Positions 43,217 through 51,711 of a DNA stretch of 64,000 bases are shown in pieces. This DNA comes from Capilliphycus salinus (GTDB lineage: Bacteria > Cyanobacteriota > Cyanobacteriia > Cyanobacteriales > Microcoleaceae). The notes below the pieces were generated by a model. It worked only from the letters and a program-made list of their open reading frames with translations, did not search any database and was not told the origin of the DNA. The DNA is taken from contig NZ_CP178543.1 of the NCBI RefSeq assembly GCF_047276495.1, positions 7,192,001 to 7,256,000 on the forward strand, written 5' to 3'. Position 1 is the stretch's first letter. Each line of letters starts with the position of its first letter. The translations under genes were made by a program, and so were the position numbers.

Positions 43217-44134
43217 ATGGAATCACTGAAAGGACGAGATTTCCTGAGTTTGGCTGATGTGAGTATTGATGAGTTGTACTCGCTGCTAGGGTTAGCGTCG
43301 CAACTCAAGTCAGGAATGGTAAAAGTTCAACGAAATAAAGTGTTGGGCTTGATGTTTTCCAAAGCTTCGACGCGCACCAGGGTTAGCTTTACCGTAGCAA
43401 TGTACCAGTTGGGCGGACAAGTCATTGACCTCAACCCGAGCGTTACTCAAGTCAGCCGGGGCGAACCTCTGGTCGATACGGCGCGAGTGTTGGATCGTTA
43501 TCTTGATATTATCGCGATTCGCACCTTTGAGCAAAAAGATCTTGAAACCTTCGCCGACTATGCAAAAATTCCCGTTATTAATGCTTTAACCGATCGCGAA
43601 CATCCCTGTCAAGTTCTCGCCGATTTAATGACGGTTCAAGAATGTTTTGGCAAGCTCTCCGGTTTAACGTTAAGCTATTTTGGCGATGGTGCCAATAATA
43701 TGGCGCATTCGTTACTTTTGGGTTGTGCAATGGTGGGAATGAATGTGAGAATAGCCGCTCCCGCCGATCATCAACCGAATCGTGATATAGTCGATCAAGC
43801 GGTTGAAATTGCCCAAAGCAAAACAGAAGTTACCGTTACAGACGACCCCATCGCAGCGGCAAAAGATGCCCACGTTATCTATACTGATGTTTGGGCGAGT
43901 ATGGGTCAAGAAGAAGAAGCCCGAACGAGAATTCCCGTTTTTCAACCTTATCAAGTTAACGAACAATTAATGGCAAAAGCGGCAAATAATGCCATTGTTT
44001 TACACTGTTTACCCGCCCATCGAGACGAAGAAATTACCGACGCTGTTATCGAAGGAAAACAGTCACGAGTTTGGGACCAAGCCGAAAACCGAATGCACGC
44101 CCAAAAAGCATTACTCGCCGTTTTATTGGGATAA
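43217..44134 (+). CDS. argF: Ornithine carbamoyltransferase
   Basis: A 305-residue enzyme making citrulline from ornithine and carbamoyl phosphate in arginine synthesis. Carbamoyl-phosphate loop SKASTRTRVSF (residues about 48-58), DREHPCQVLADLMT, ornithine-site VWASMGQEEE and the catalytic HCLPAHRDEEI are all present. Length is normal. No other arginine genes adjoin, as usual in cyanobacteria. A promoter and structured leader lie upstream. Confidence 0.97.
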   Translation: MESLKGRDFLSLADVSIDELYSLLGLASQLKSGMVKVQRNKVLGLMFSKASTRTRVSFTVAMYQLGGQVIDLNPSVTQVSRGEPLVDTARVLDRYLDIIAIRTFEQKDLETFADYAKIPVINALTDREHPCQVLADLMTVQECFGKLSGLTLSYFGDGANNMAHSLLLGCAMVGMNVRIAAPADHQPNRDIVDQAVEIAQSKTEVTVTDDPIAAAKDAHVIYTDVWASMGQEEEARTRIPVFQPYQVNEQLMAKAANNAIVLHCLPAHRDEEITDAVIEGKQSRVWDQAENRMHAQKALLAVLLG

Positions 44135-44187
44135 TTAAAAAACCCATTTTCGGGGAGAGTTCCAAACAGTTTTCAGTAATCCCTCAT

Positions 44188-44351
44188 GTAGGGGCGGGTT
44201 CTAAATTAATTTATGTTTTCCCACTCTCAACTGATATAAACCCGCCCCGGAGTCAGAATTTAACACTTTTGCCTAGAAAATAAAAAACCCGGTTTCTTCT
44301 ACGGCGCACCGAAAATAGACTTCGGTGTATTGTAAAAGAAACCGGGTTTTT
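44188..44351. repeat. GGGCGGGTT palindrome and an expanded AACCCGGTTTC hairpin
   Basis: 44188-44249 is a TGTAGGGGCGGGTT...AACCCGCCCC element. 44283-44351 has AAAAACCCGGTTTCTT and its complement separated by an insert of about 35 bases (with an inner ACCGAAA...TTCGGT hairpin), ending in TTTTT; it may terminate both argF and, in reverse, the M23 gene. Confidence 0.8.
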
Positions 44352-44394
44352 GGCTTGATTTAACACGAAACTGGATTTTTGAGGATAAATTTCC

Positions 44395-46278
44395 TTATTC
44401 CTGTTGAGATTTAATATTTTCCGCAAACCCAAAATTCACCGTAGGCGGTTCCAAGTTGGGAACGATAATATCGATCCCAGGCGGTAACGGCGGTAATTTC
44501 GGGCTACCGGTATTCGCATCAAAGGTTTCTTGGGGTAACGCCGCAATAAAGCTTTGTGGGGGTAACTCTGCCGATCGCATTGTATTCAAAAGTTGAGCCA
44601 AAGCAAATTCGAGTTCATTTTGCGGGTTCACCGCTACCCAACCCTCACTGGTCAATTTCCGCAATTCAAAGTGTAAATGAGGCCCGGTAGACATCCCCGT
44701 ACTTCCCACACGTCCGATCACTTCCCCCTGTTTAACCCATTCTCCGGGTTGTACAAACAATTCCGATAAGTGAGCATAAAGGGTTTCGTGAGATTTGGCT
44801 TTGTGATCGACAATCACCGCCAGCCCGTAACCGCCCAACCAGTCGGCGATGGTCACTTGACCCGAATAGGAAGCCACCACAGGCGTTCCCGTATCCGCCC
44901 CGATATCAATTCCGGTGTGGAAACGACCGATACCCAATATCGGATGATTTCGCCAACCAAATAACGACGTAATAGGCGCCGGAATACTCAACGGAAATAA
45001 TAAATTCGTGTCGTTGTTTCCCGGAACCGCAGGCGGTCGCATCGTGCGATTATAATAACTCATCCCGGAATTGCTCATCCCACTCACGCTCACCGGGCCA
45101 ACTTGAATCGGACTCAAACCCGCCACCGGGACCTGACTGGGCGATGCCCCATACCATTGGGGTGCGGGAGCCGGGGCGCTTTGCCAAGTTCCGCCACCCG
45201 CACCATAATAGGAATTGCCGGCGTAGCTGTTATCATTGCCGACATAAACGTTATTGTTATTAATTGAATTGCTATTTCTAACCAGAGGATTTCGGCTACC
45301 GCCCATATCCCCTGCGATCGCCGGAGGATAAGCCGGAGGATAAGGGAGATAATTACCATCTGCGGTGTAAGCCGGACTTTCAACGGGTAAACAAGCCCCA
45401 TCGGGAACACCACCGCCGACGCCGACCGCAAATTCGCATCCGGTGGTTCGTTCGGAGAAAATGACGGTATCGGGGGATTGATAACCGCCTGTTGCCCCAA
45501 TATTATATTCGGTTTGATCGATATAATTGTTTCCCGGTGGCTCTACATTCGAGTTTTCCGCTTGGGGAGACATCACGGGAGGCGTCGCAACGGGTTGTTT
45601 ACCCGGAAGAACCAAGCCATCATTTTCGGGGGGAATCGTTGCTTCTTTAGTCGGTAATTCGATGGGTTTAGAAGGCGGAGGAACAATCGTCGGAATCTCC
45701 AACTGGGGCGGTTCGGCGTAGTATCTATCTACCGATGGAGGATCGGTCGCCGCCGGTTCAGGATAATAGGGTTCGGGTGCAGAGTAACTGTAGCCTCCCG
45801 TTGGCGCTTGATAATCCGGTGCGGGTGCGGGTGCGGGTGCGGGTGTCGAATAGTACCCCGATTGAGAATCGTAACCTCCCGAAGAATAACCATAACCGCC
45901 ACTGGGTGCAGAGTAAGCTTCCGGTGCAGAATAACTGGGTGCAGAGTAACTGGGGGCGCTGTAACTGGGAGCGCTGTAACTGGGAGCGCTGTAACTGGGA
46001 GCAGAATAAGATTCCGGTGCGCTGTAACTGGGTGCAGAATAGGACGCACCCGTATCATAGGGTTGGGAGTCTATCGGAATCGAAAATTCTTGCGTGGCGA
46101 TCGCACTACCGCCGAGCATACCCAAACTGGTCACACAGCCCAACCCTAAAATAGCTGAACTGCCTGCAATTAAACGAGAGCGTATTTTACCGATATCAGT
46201 CCGGGTAGATGATTGTTGTCGCTCGTTAGCACAATCTAAAGATCGAAGGCGTTGGTTAGAGTACCGAGATTCCGTCAT
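44395..46278 (-). CDS. M23 (LytM-type) peptidoglycan peptidase with SYSAP repeats
   Basis: About 627 residues. A hydrophobic segment near residue 45 (SSAILGLGCVTSLGMLGGSAIAT) exports it. A low-complexity region of about eight SYSAP/AYSAP units and Ala-Pro runs follows, then a Pro/Asn/Gly-rich spacer. The C-terminal M23 domain (about 430-560) has HTGIDIGADTGTPVVASYSGQV (first His and Asp zinc ligands), ETLYAHLSELFVQPGEWVKQGEVIGRVGSTG and GPHLHFEL (HxH). All zinc ligands are present, so it should be active on peptide cross-links in cell division or trichome fragmentation. ATG is preferred over the GTG three codons upstream. Confidence 0.9.
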   Translation of the reverse strand: MTESRYSNQRLRSLDCANERQQSSTRTDIGKIRSRLIAGSSAILGLGCVTSLGMLGGSAIATQEFSIPIDSQPYDTGASYSAPSYSAPESYSAPSYSAPSYSAPSYSAPSYSAPSYSAPEAYSAPSGGYGYSSGGYDSQSGYYSTPAPAPAPAPDYQAPTGGYSYSAPEPYYPEPAATDPPSVDRYYAEPPQLEIPTIVPPPSKPIELPTKEATIPPENDGLVLPGKQPVATPPVMSPQAENSNVEPPGNNYIDQTEYNIGATGGYQSPDTVIFSERTTGCEFAVGVGGGVPDGACLPVESPAYTADGNYLPYPPAYPPAIAGDMGGSRNPLVRNSNSINNNNVYVGNDNSYAGNSYYGAGGGTWQSAPAPAPQWYGASPSQVPVAGLSPIQVGPVSVSGMSNSGMSYYNRTMRPPAVPGNNDTNLLFPLSIPAPITSLFGWRNHPILGIGRFHTGIDIGADTGTPVVASYSGQVTIADWLGGYGLAVIVDHKAKSHETLYAHLSELFVQPGEWVKQGEVIGRVGSTGMSTGPHLHFELRKLTSEGWVAVNPQNELEFALAQLLNTMRSAELPPQSFIAALPQETFDANTGSPKLPPLPPGIDIIVPNLEPPTVNFGFAENIKSQQE

Positions 46279-46305
46279 TTTCCTCACACAACCGATGTGG
46301 ATAGG

Positions 46306-47202
46306 TCAAGTTTTGATATGAAATGATTCTTCTGAACCATAGCCAAGACTTATTTTACCTGGCTCGATGCAAATTTCTTGGGCTTTATTGGCATCATCGG
46401 GTTTAAGCATAACCCGGAGTTCGCCGTTTGCATTGACTCCCACGATGACACCGCATCGCTGTGCTACTTTCACTTGCGACCCAATACAGGTTAAAAGCTG
46501 CGAGTAGGATTTTAACAAAGATTCTATTCCTACCGTTGATAACTGCCACAAACCAATTCTTAATCCTTGTAAAATCAGTGCGGCCAACATCTCTAACGAG
46601 TACACCCTGGGCGGATCGGGACTTTGAGCTAAGTAGGTTTGCAGGTTAATTCCCGTTTCGGGGATGGAGTTTGCCCAATTGATGCCGACCCCGATGACAG
46701 CTTGAATAATCTGCCCATTGCTCACCTTAGTTTCTGTTAGGATACCCCCTAACTTACGTTCTGTCAGGATTAAATCATTCGGCCATTTTAAACGAACGGG
46801 AATGTCATAATCTCGCAGAATTGTTGCAATTCCCCAAGCACTACAGAGGGTGAGTTGAGCTTGTTGACTGGCTAAAATTTTGGGATCGTAAGCCAAAGAC
46901 AAGTATAACCCACCTTGGCTCGATTGCCATTGTCGTCCCCATTGTCCCCGCCCTGCGGTTTGTTGACTCGCAATCACGACGGTTCCCGCTTTCGCGCCGG
47001 TATTGATTAAATTCCACAGGGTTTGATTGGTCGAAGCAATACACTCGAATACCTGTATATTTAATTCCAAAAGCGGGGTGTTCTCGGTTGGGGCGAATCC
47101 CTGTAAGGTTTCTAAAGCGGCTTCTAAACGTTCACAATTGAGGGTCACGGTGGAATTAGAGTAAAATTCTTGGCTAAGATGAAAAGACTTGCGTTCGGAC
47201 AC
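46306..47202 (-). CDS. birA: Biotin-[acetyl-CoA-carboxylase] ligase
   Basis: A 298-residue monofunctional BirA. SQQTAGRGQWGRQWQSSQGGLYLSLAYDP is the biotinyl-AMP loop (GRGRxGRxW-like); VRLKWPNDLILTERKLGGILTET and VIGVGINWANSIPETGI complete the active site. A C-terminal SH3-like domain follows (IGSQVKVAQRCGVIVGVNANGELRV). No N-terminal DNA-binding domain, so it is not a repressor. The start is a GTG at 47202, or possibly the GTG at 47148; the region in front of 47202 overlaps an upstream extension of pgeF. It is 27 bases from the M23 gene and may share its transcript. Confidence 0.93.
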   Translation of the reverse strand: MSERKSFHLSQEFYSNSTVTLNCERLEAALETLQGFAPTENTPLLELNIQVFECIASTNQTLWNLINTGAKAGTVVIASQQTAGRGQWGRQWQSSQGGLYLSLAYDPKILASQQAQLTLCSAWGIATILRDYDIPVRLKWPNDLILTERKLGGILTETKVSNGQIIQAVIGVGINWANSIPETGINLQTYLAQSPDPPRVYSLEMLAALILQGLRIGLWQLSTVGIESLLKSYSQLLTCIGSQVKVAQRCGVIVGVNANGELRVMLKPDDANKAQEICIEPGKISLGYGSEESFHIKT

Positions 47203-47223
47203 CCAAATTTAACACCTTTTCCT

Positions 47224-48021
47224 ATGTATAGTTGGTACTGGCATCAATGGCAAGATTTACCCTATCTCAAATGTAGTTTGCTCGATTCTTGGCCTCACGG
47301 TTTTTTTAGCCGCCATTTTAACCCCCGTCCTCCCGAGTCCTTGGTCGCCGTTTTAGAACCCGATGCTGCGGCTTATCGCGTTAAACAGGTACATGGGAAT
47401 TTAGTCTTAAACACAGCCAATATTTCCCCTTTACCCTCGACAGACTCCACAGACTCGCCCGAACTTCTCGAAGCCGATGCCATCTTCGCCCAACATCCCA
47501 AACAAGCAGTTTGGGTCGCCAGCGCCGACTGTGTGCCGGTTTTAATTGCCGATACCGAAACCAAAAACGTCGCCGCCATTCATGCCGGTTGGCGGGGAAC
47601 GGCGCTTAAAATTTTACCGCAAGCGATCGCGCAGTTTCAAGCGGCCGGCAGTGAATTAATTAACCTGCGAATTGCCCTCGGACCCGCTATTTCTGGGGAT
47701 GTCTACCAAGTCTCCTCCGATGTCGCCCTCCAGTTGGGGGCCACGATTTTACCGATAGAAGCCACAACAGGCGTCGAGGAGGCGTTGGCGGCGCTGTTTG
47801 ACTTGGCGGAGTCTCCGGTAAAACCGGACCCCGAACCCGATAAAGTCCGGGTTGATGTGCGTCGGGTGAATGCTTTACAGTTGGAGCAGCTTGGCATCAG
47901 TTCCGAACAGGTGGCGATTTCGCCCCATTGCACCTACCAGCAACCGGAATCTTTTTTTTCCTATCGCCGAGACCATCTCAAAAACGTTCAGTGGTCGGGA
48001 ATTGTCAGCGTTGAGTCTTGA
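47224..48021 (+). CDS. pgeF: Peptidoglycan editing factor PgeF (multicopper polyphenol oxidase fold)
   Basis: A 265-residue YfiH/PgeF family protein that removes mis-incorporated amino acids from peptidoglycan precursors. Metal ligands are in YRVKQVHGN (His), WVASADCVPVLIAD (Cys), AAIHAGWRGTALKILPQAI (His) and ISPHCTYQQPESFFSYRRD. The ATG giving MYSWYWHQWQDLPY is preferred; the frame is open 18 codons further upstream into the divergent birA start. Normal length. Confidence 0.93.
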   Translation: MYSWYWHQWQDLPYLKCSLLDSWPHGFFSRHFNPRPPESLVAVLEPDAAAYRVKQVHGNLVLNTANISPLPSTDSTDSPELLEADAIFAQHPKQAVWVASADCVPVLIADTETKNVAAIHAGWRGTALKILPQAIAQFQAAGSELINLRIALGPAISGDVYQVSSDVALQLGATILPIEATTGVEEALAALFDLAESPVKPDPEPDKVRVDVRRVNALQLEQLGISSEQVAISPHCTYQQPESFFSYRRDHLKNVQWSGIVSVES

Positions 48022-48185
48022 GAGCGACCCACCCCGAACGCCCCATCTTGAACGTCAGCTTGTATACTGGTCATTATGGACGAAATAGGTCTATTTTTAC
48101 GGGTAAACTCCTTAAAGCGATCCTCTATATTGGGGGTGATCGCGTTAAGCTTAAATTAGTTAGAGAGAAAATTTAACAAACTGCG

Positions 48186-48800
48186 ATGAGTGAGCAAAGT
48201 CCCTATGAACAGCTTGGGGTCACGGTCGATGCCTCCTTTGATGAAATTCAGGATGCACGCAATCGCCTCAGAGAACAATATAGTGGTGAGCGTCAGCTTG
48301 TTGAGTCCATTGAAGCGGCTTACGATGCTATTTTGATGGATAGACTCAAATTGCGTCAGGAAGGAAAAATTAAAGTTCCCGAACGCATCCGTTTCGCAGA
48401 GGAACGGGTCCTGCAAAAACAAAAAGCTTCGACCACTGTACAACAGTCTAATTCTTCCCAACCGCAATGGTTGCAGCGAATGCTCGATACTCCTACCCGC
48501 TCTGATGTTTTATGGACATCGGCGATGTACGGGGGATTGAGTGTTTTGACTCTTTATCCAGAAATGAATATTCAGTTGTTGCAACTTCCCCTGGCGCTCG
48601 GTGTCGGTGCGGGTCTCTATTTTCTTAATCGTAAAGAAAATCAATTTGGTCGGGCTGTGTTATTGACCGTTTCGGGTCTGATTATCGGCTTGATTTTGGG
48701 GAGTTTACTCAGTCCGATGGGGGGTTTATTGGAACCCGAACGGTTTATTACGTTGGTCACTTTGATTGTTTTATGGTTGGTTAGTTGTTTCCTCAAATAG
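48186..48800 (+). CDS. CPP1-like family protein (J-like domain, membrane)
   Basis: A 204-residue homologue of CPP1, a plant plastid chaperone-like protein that stabilises protochlorophyllide oxidoreductase. A J-like domain (SPYEQLGVTVDASFDEIQDARNRLREQ, about residues 5-65) lacks the HPD triad of true DnaJ. Three to four transmembrane helices follow (LWTSAMYGGLSVLTLYP, LPLALGVGAGLYFLN, VLLTVSGLIIGLILG, LVTLIVLWLVSCFL). Probably in thylakoid membrane in cyanobacteria; the bacterial client is not certain. Confidence 0.9.
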   Translation: MSEQSPYEQLGVTVDASFDEIQDARNRLREQYSGERQLVESIEAAYDAILMDRLKLRQEGKIKVPERIRFAEERVLQKQKASTTVQQSNSSQPQWLQRMLDTPTRSDVLWTSAMYGGLSVLTLYPEMNIQLLQLPLALGVGAGLYFLNRKENQFGRAVLLTVSGLIIGLILGSLLSPMGGLLEPERFITLVTLIVLWLVSCFLK

Positions 48801-49102
48801 TCTGCTAGTGCTTAAGTTCAACTGGAAAGTCTGAAGTTTTCCTTTTTTGGCGGTGGGAAACTTCGGGCTTTCTCGTTTTTGGTTGGGTTTTTATGGGTTT
48901 TCGGTTGGGTGGCGCTGCATTGGACCGAAATATTCTATATTTCTACAAGTGGGGTGGGTTAAACTCCTCATCTGATCATCGTTGAGCAAAAACGCTTCAA
49001 AGTTGACCCACCCCACTAAATACATTATGATATCGAAACACTTTTTGGACCGAAATATTCTATATTTCTAGAAAAAGTGTACTTAAAATTTTTTTTGGCG
49101 TG
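48801..49102. repeat. 26-base direct repeats flanking a GGGGTGGGTT palindrome
   Basis: TTGGACCGAAATATTCTATA plus six bases is identical at 48920-48945 and 49045-49070. Between is GTGGGGTGGGTTAAA... pairing with TTGACCCACCCCAC, an element of about 70 bases. ACACTTTTT (49038-49046) and AAAAAGTGT (49072-49080) form a stem around the second direct repeat, 22 bases before the M48 start. The first 120 bases of the gap hold an unrelated AACTTC...GAAGTT-type palindrome with T-tract (about 48810-48875), a possible terminator. Confidence 0.75.
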
Positions 49103-51040
49103 ATGAAATCAATCAATCGTTTGAGATGGGTAGCTTTCGGCGCGGCTGTATTTCTCAGCGCTCACCTGTTCTCGACTTCCCTTGCTTTCGGTTGGCTCAC
49201 CGCAAATCCCGCGATCGCCAGGACTCCGATTAATGATCAGGTTTCCTCTATTGTTATTTTAGCAGAAGATGGCGTTTTACAAGCGGATGTCCGGCAAGAA
49301 TTTAATCAAAGCAGTCAAACTCCTTTTAACGCTCATAATTTTACAGGATTGGCGGGTCAATCGGTCACGATTACCGTAGAAAGTTCTGATTTTGTTCCGA
49401 CTCTAATTTTACTCGACCCTCAAGGAGAAAAAATCGGTGCGAGTGGTCAAATTAGCCGCAATCAATTTAAGTCGGAACTGAAAGCTAGTTTAAATCAAAA
49501 TGGCGTTTATACTCTCCGAGTTGGCGGGGAAACGTCTACAATAACATCCGGGAAATATTCGCTCAAAATTGCCAATTTAGAACCGCTATCGGTTTCTACA
49601 GAAAATCAAGACAATCAAAAACCGCCCTCAGTTGAAAATCAGAACAAACTGCAAAATTTAGAAGAAGAATTTCAACGCTCGGAACGATTTACATTATTAG
49701 CCCAAGCGGATCAATTTTACCGCAGTGGAAATAAAGCCAAAGCCGAACAACTGTATCGACAAGTTAAACAACCCTTTGAAGCCGAAAAATACTATCAATT
49801 TATCCGACCCGTTACCAATCCCAAACAGTTAATTCCCGAAGCGCAACCCCTATGGATCGAAGCCCAAGCGGTTTGGAAAGAAACCAGCGATCTGAGTTTA
49901 TTACAGAAATTTGTTCAACAACATCCCGAATTTATTCCCGGTCATTTGCTCCTTTCTGAAGCTTATCAAAAACAAGATAAAACCGAATATTCTTTGAAAG
50001 TTTTAGAACAGGCAACCAGTTTATTTCCCGATGTTTACGAACTCATTATAGCACAAGTTCAAGCCTTAGAAGCCGATAGAAAATATTTAGAAGCATCTCT
50101 GGCGGCGCGTCAATTTACCCTGATAAAACCGGAACATCCCGAAACCCCCGCTTTACTCGAAAGTGCAGATAAGAACTTAGAAAAATTTCAGGGAAGATTG
50201 AAAGGACAAATGGTGAGGCGGGGAATTTTAGGAACTGCGGTTCGAGTAGGAGGATGTGTTCTTTTGGGCGGATGTAACCCCGTTGGTGCCGTTATCGGAG
50301 AAGGGGTAAAAATGGGTACACTTTTGGTACAAGGAGAGTCAGGAATTGGGAATCAAATTGCCGGAATGTATAAACGGGAATTACCCATTGTTCAAGAAGG
50401 TGCTGTCGTTGACTACGTGAACGAATTGGGAAATAAAATCGCGAAATACATGGGAAGAAATGACTTTGATTATGAATTTTATGTCGTTGACGATGAGGCG
50501 TTGAATGCGTTTGCTTTACCGGGAGGGAAGGTTTTTGTCAACACCGGAGCGATTTTAAAAACCAATTCCGAGGCGGAACTCGCGGGTTTATTAGCCCATG
50601 AAGTCAGTCATGCGGTGCTTTCTCACGGGTTTAAACAAGTGATTACCAGCAATATTTATAACAACCTGGGAGACATTGTGAATGCGGCTTTAAACAATAC
50701 GGTTCCCCTCGGGAATATTATTGCCAATTTGATTAGTTTAGACTACAATCGCGACCAAGAACGACAGGCGGATTTAGTCGGAACTCGGGTATTAGCAACC
50801 TCTGGATATGCTGCGGATGGCTTGCATAATTTGATGATAACCTTAGGAGAAGAAAACGGTTCTCGGGGGGGTTTATCGTTCTTTGCGACGCATCCGGCGA
50901 CCGGTGAACGGGTGGCTTATATTGAGGAATTAATTCAACGCAATGGTTACAACCGTTATGGGTTTGAAGGCGTAGAAAAACACGCCCAAATTCAAAAAGA
51001 AATCGGCAAACTCAATAAGAATCTCGAAGAAACAACTTAA
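49103..51040 (+). CDS. M48 family metalloprotease with N-terminal PPC-like and TPR-like regions
   Basis: About 645 residues. A signal peptide (WVAFGAAVFLSAHLFSTSLAFGW) is followed by a PPC-like beta domain (NAHNFTGLAGQSVTITVESSDFVPTLILLDPQGEKIG, about 70-155), helical TPR-like repeats (about 190-350) and a peptidase of BepA/Oma1 type. The catalytic motif is LLAHEVSHAVLSHG (HExxH) with the third ligand Glu in DQERQADLVG. VGGCVLLGGCNPVGAV is a short hydrophobic loop with two Cys before the protease. A quality-control role in the periplasm or outer membrane is likely. ATG follows an in-frame GTG directly. Confidence 0.9.
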   Translation: MKSINRLRWVAFGAAVFLSAHLFSTSLAFGWLTANPAIARTPINDQVSSIVILAEDGVLQADVRQEFNQSSQTPFNAHNFTGLAGQSVTITVESSDFVPTLILLDPQGEKIGASGQISRNQFKSELKASLNQNGVYTLRVGGETSTITSGKYSLKIANLEPLSVSTENQDNQKPPSVENQNKLQNLEEEFQRSERFTLLAQADQFYRSGNKAKAEQLYRQVKQPFEAEKYYQFIRPVTNPKQLIPEAQPLWIEAQAVWKETSDLSLLQKFVQQHPEFIPGHLLLSEAYQKQDKTEYSLKVLEQATSLFPDVYELIIAQVQALEADRKYLEASLAARQFTLIKPEHPETPALLESADKNLEKFQGRLKGQMVRRGILGTAVRVGGCVLLGGCNPVGAVIGEGVKMGTLLVQGESGIGNQIAGMYKRELPIVQEGAVVDYVNELGNKIAKYMGRNDFDYEFYVVDDEALNAFALPGGKVFVNTGAILKTNSEAELAGLLAHEVSHAVLSHGFKQVITSNIYNNLGDIVNAALNNTVPLGNIIANLISLDYNRDQERQADLVGTRVLATSGYAADGLHNLMITLGEENGSRGGLSFFATHPATGERVAYIEELIQRNGYNRYGFEGVEKHAQIQKEIGKLNKNLEETT

Positions 51041-51052
51041 TTCAATATTTTT

Positions 51053-51080
51053 AGTAGGGGCGCATGGCAATGCGCCCTAA
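51053..51080. repeat. GTAGGGGCGCA...TGCGCCC mini-palindrome
   Basis: Arms GGGCGCA and TGCGCCC around TGGCAA, beginning with GTAGG. Same family as 17609 and 40737. The rest of the gap to 51221 shows no gene. Confidence 0.6.
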
Positions 51081-51221
51081 ACTCGCTTATATGATGTGCG
51101 GGATTAATGGGTGTTATGACAGAATGATTGTTGATGAGTCGGATATCATCTTACTGATGTCCTAAACTTGCTAATATTATTAACAAAATTGAGGTAAATT
51201 TTATGATAAACTAAACCCTTG

Positions 51222-51647
51222 ATGACCTCGATTAATAAATTGGTAATGTCTAATCTTTCGGACGAAGATTTAACGGCAATTCAAGACATCCATGAAAAAT
51301 GGATTTTAGCCGAAAAACAGGGTAAGAGTATAGACGTGCTTCAATATTGTACTGAAGATGTTCGATGGATGGTGCCAAACTCAAGCATTTTAGAAGGAAA
51401 AAAAGCCGCTTCTTCCCTACTGAACGATACCTCAAGCGATATTATTGATATTAGTTTGGGAGAAGTTGAAATTAGCGGTTGTGGGAATATCGCCTACAAA
51501 ATTTGTGAATACAAAACCCAATTTAAACTCAAGAGTAGCGAAGCAATAGAGGAAGTTTCAGGAACACATTTATGGATTCTCCACAAACAAGAAAATCAAC
51601 AATGGAAAGTCGCATTAGTCACTTGGCAATTCTCAGCACCAGAATAA
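51222..51647 (+). CDS. SnoaL/NTF2-like domain protein
   Basis: A 141-residue cone-shaped alpha+beta barrel protein by pattern: an N-terminal helix (DLTAIQDIHEKWILAEKQGKSIDVLQYCTEDVRWMVPNSSILEG), then strands ending with GTHLWILHKQENQQWKVALVTWQF. Such domains act as small-molecule isomerases/hydrolases or association domains; the role here is unknown. An in-frame TTG one codon upstream and an ATG ten codons downstream are alternative starts. Convergent with the P450 gene; a CCCCCCTCGCCC...GGGG repeat lies between. Confidence 0.75.
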   Translation: MTSINKLVMSNLSDEDLTAIQDIHEKWILAEKQGKSIDVLQYCTEDVRWMVPNSSILEGKKAASSLLNDTSSDIIDISLGEVEISGCGNIAYKICEYKTQFKLKSSEAIEEVSGTHLWILHKQENQQWKVALVTWQFSAPE

Positions 51648-51711
51648 ATAATCCCAAAGGATTTTATCCCCCCTCGCCCTTTTGCAAAGGGGGGAATTTC
51701 TGTTATTTATA

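Noticed and set aside
45729..46154. Open frames on both strands rich in Arg/Pro and His/Pro
   Set aside because: They are alternative-frame readings of the SYSAP repeat region of the M23 peptidase gene.
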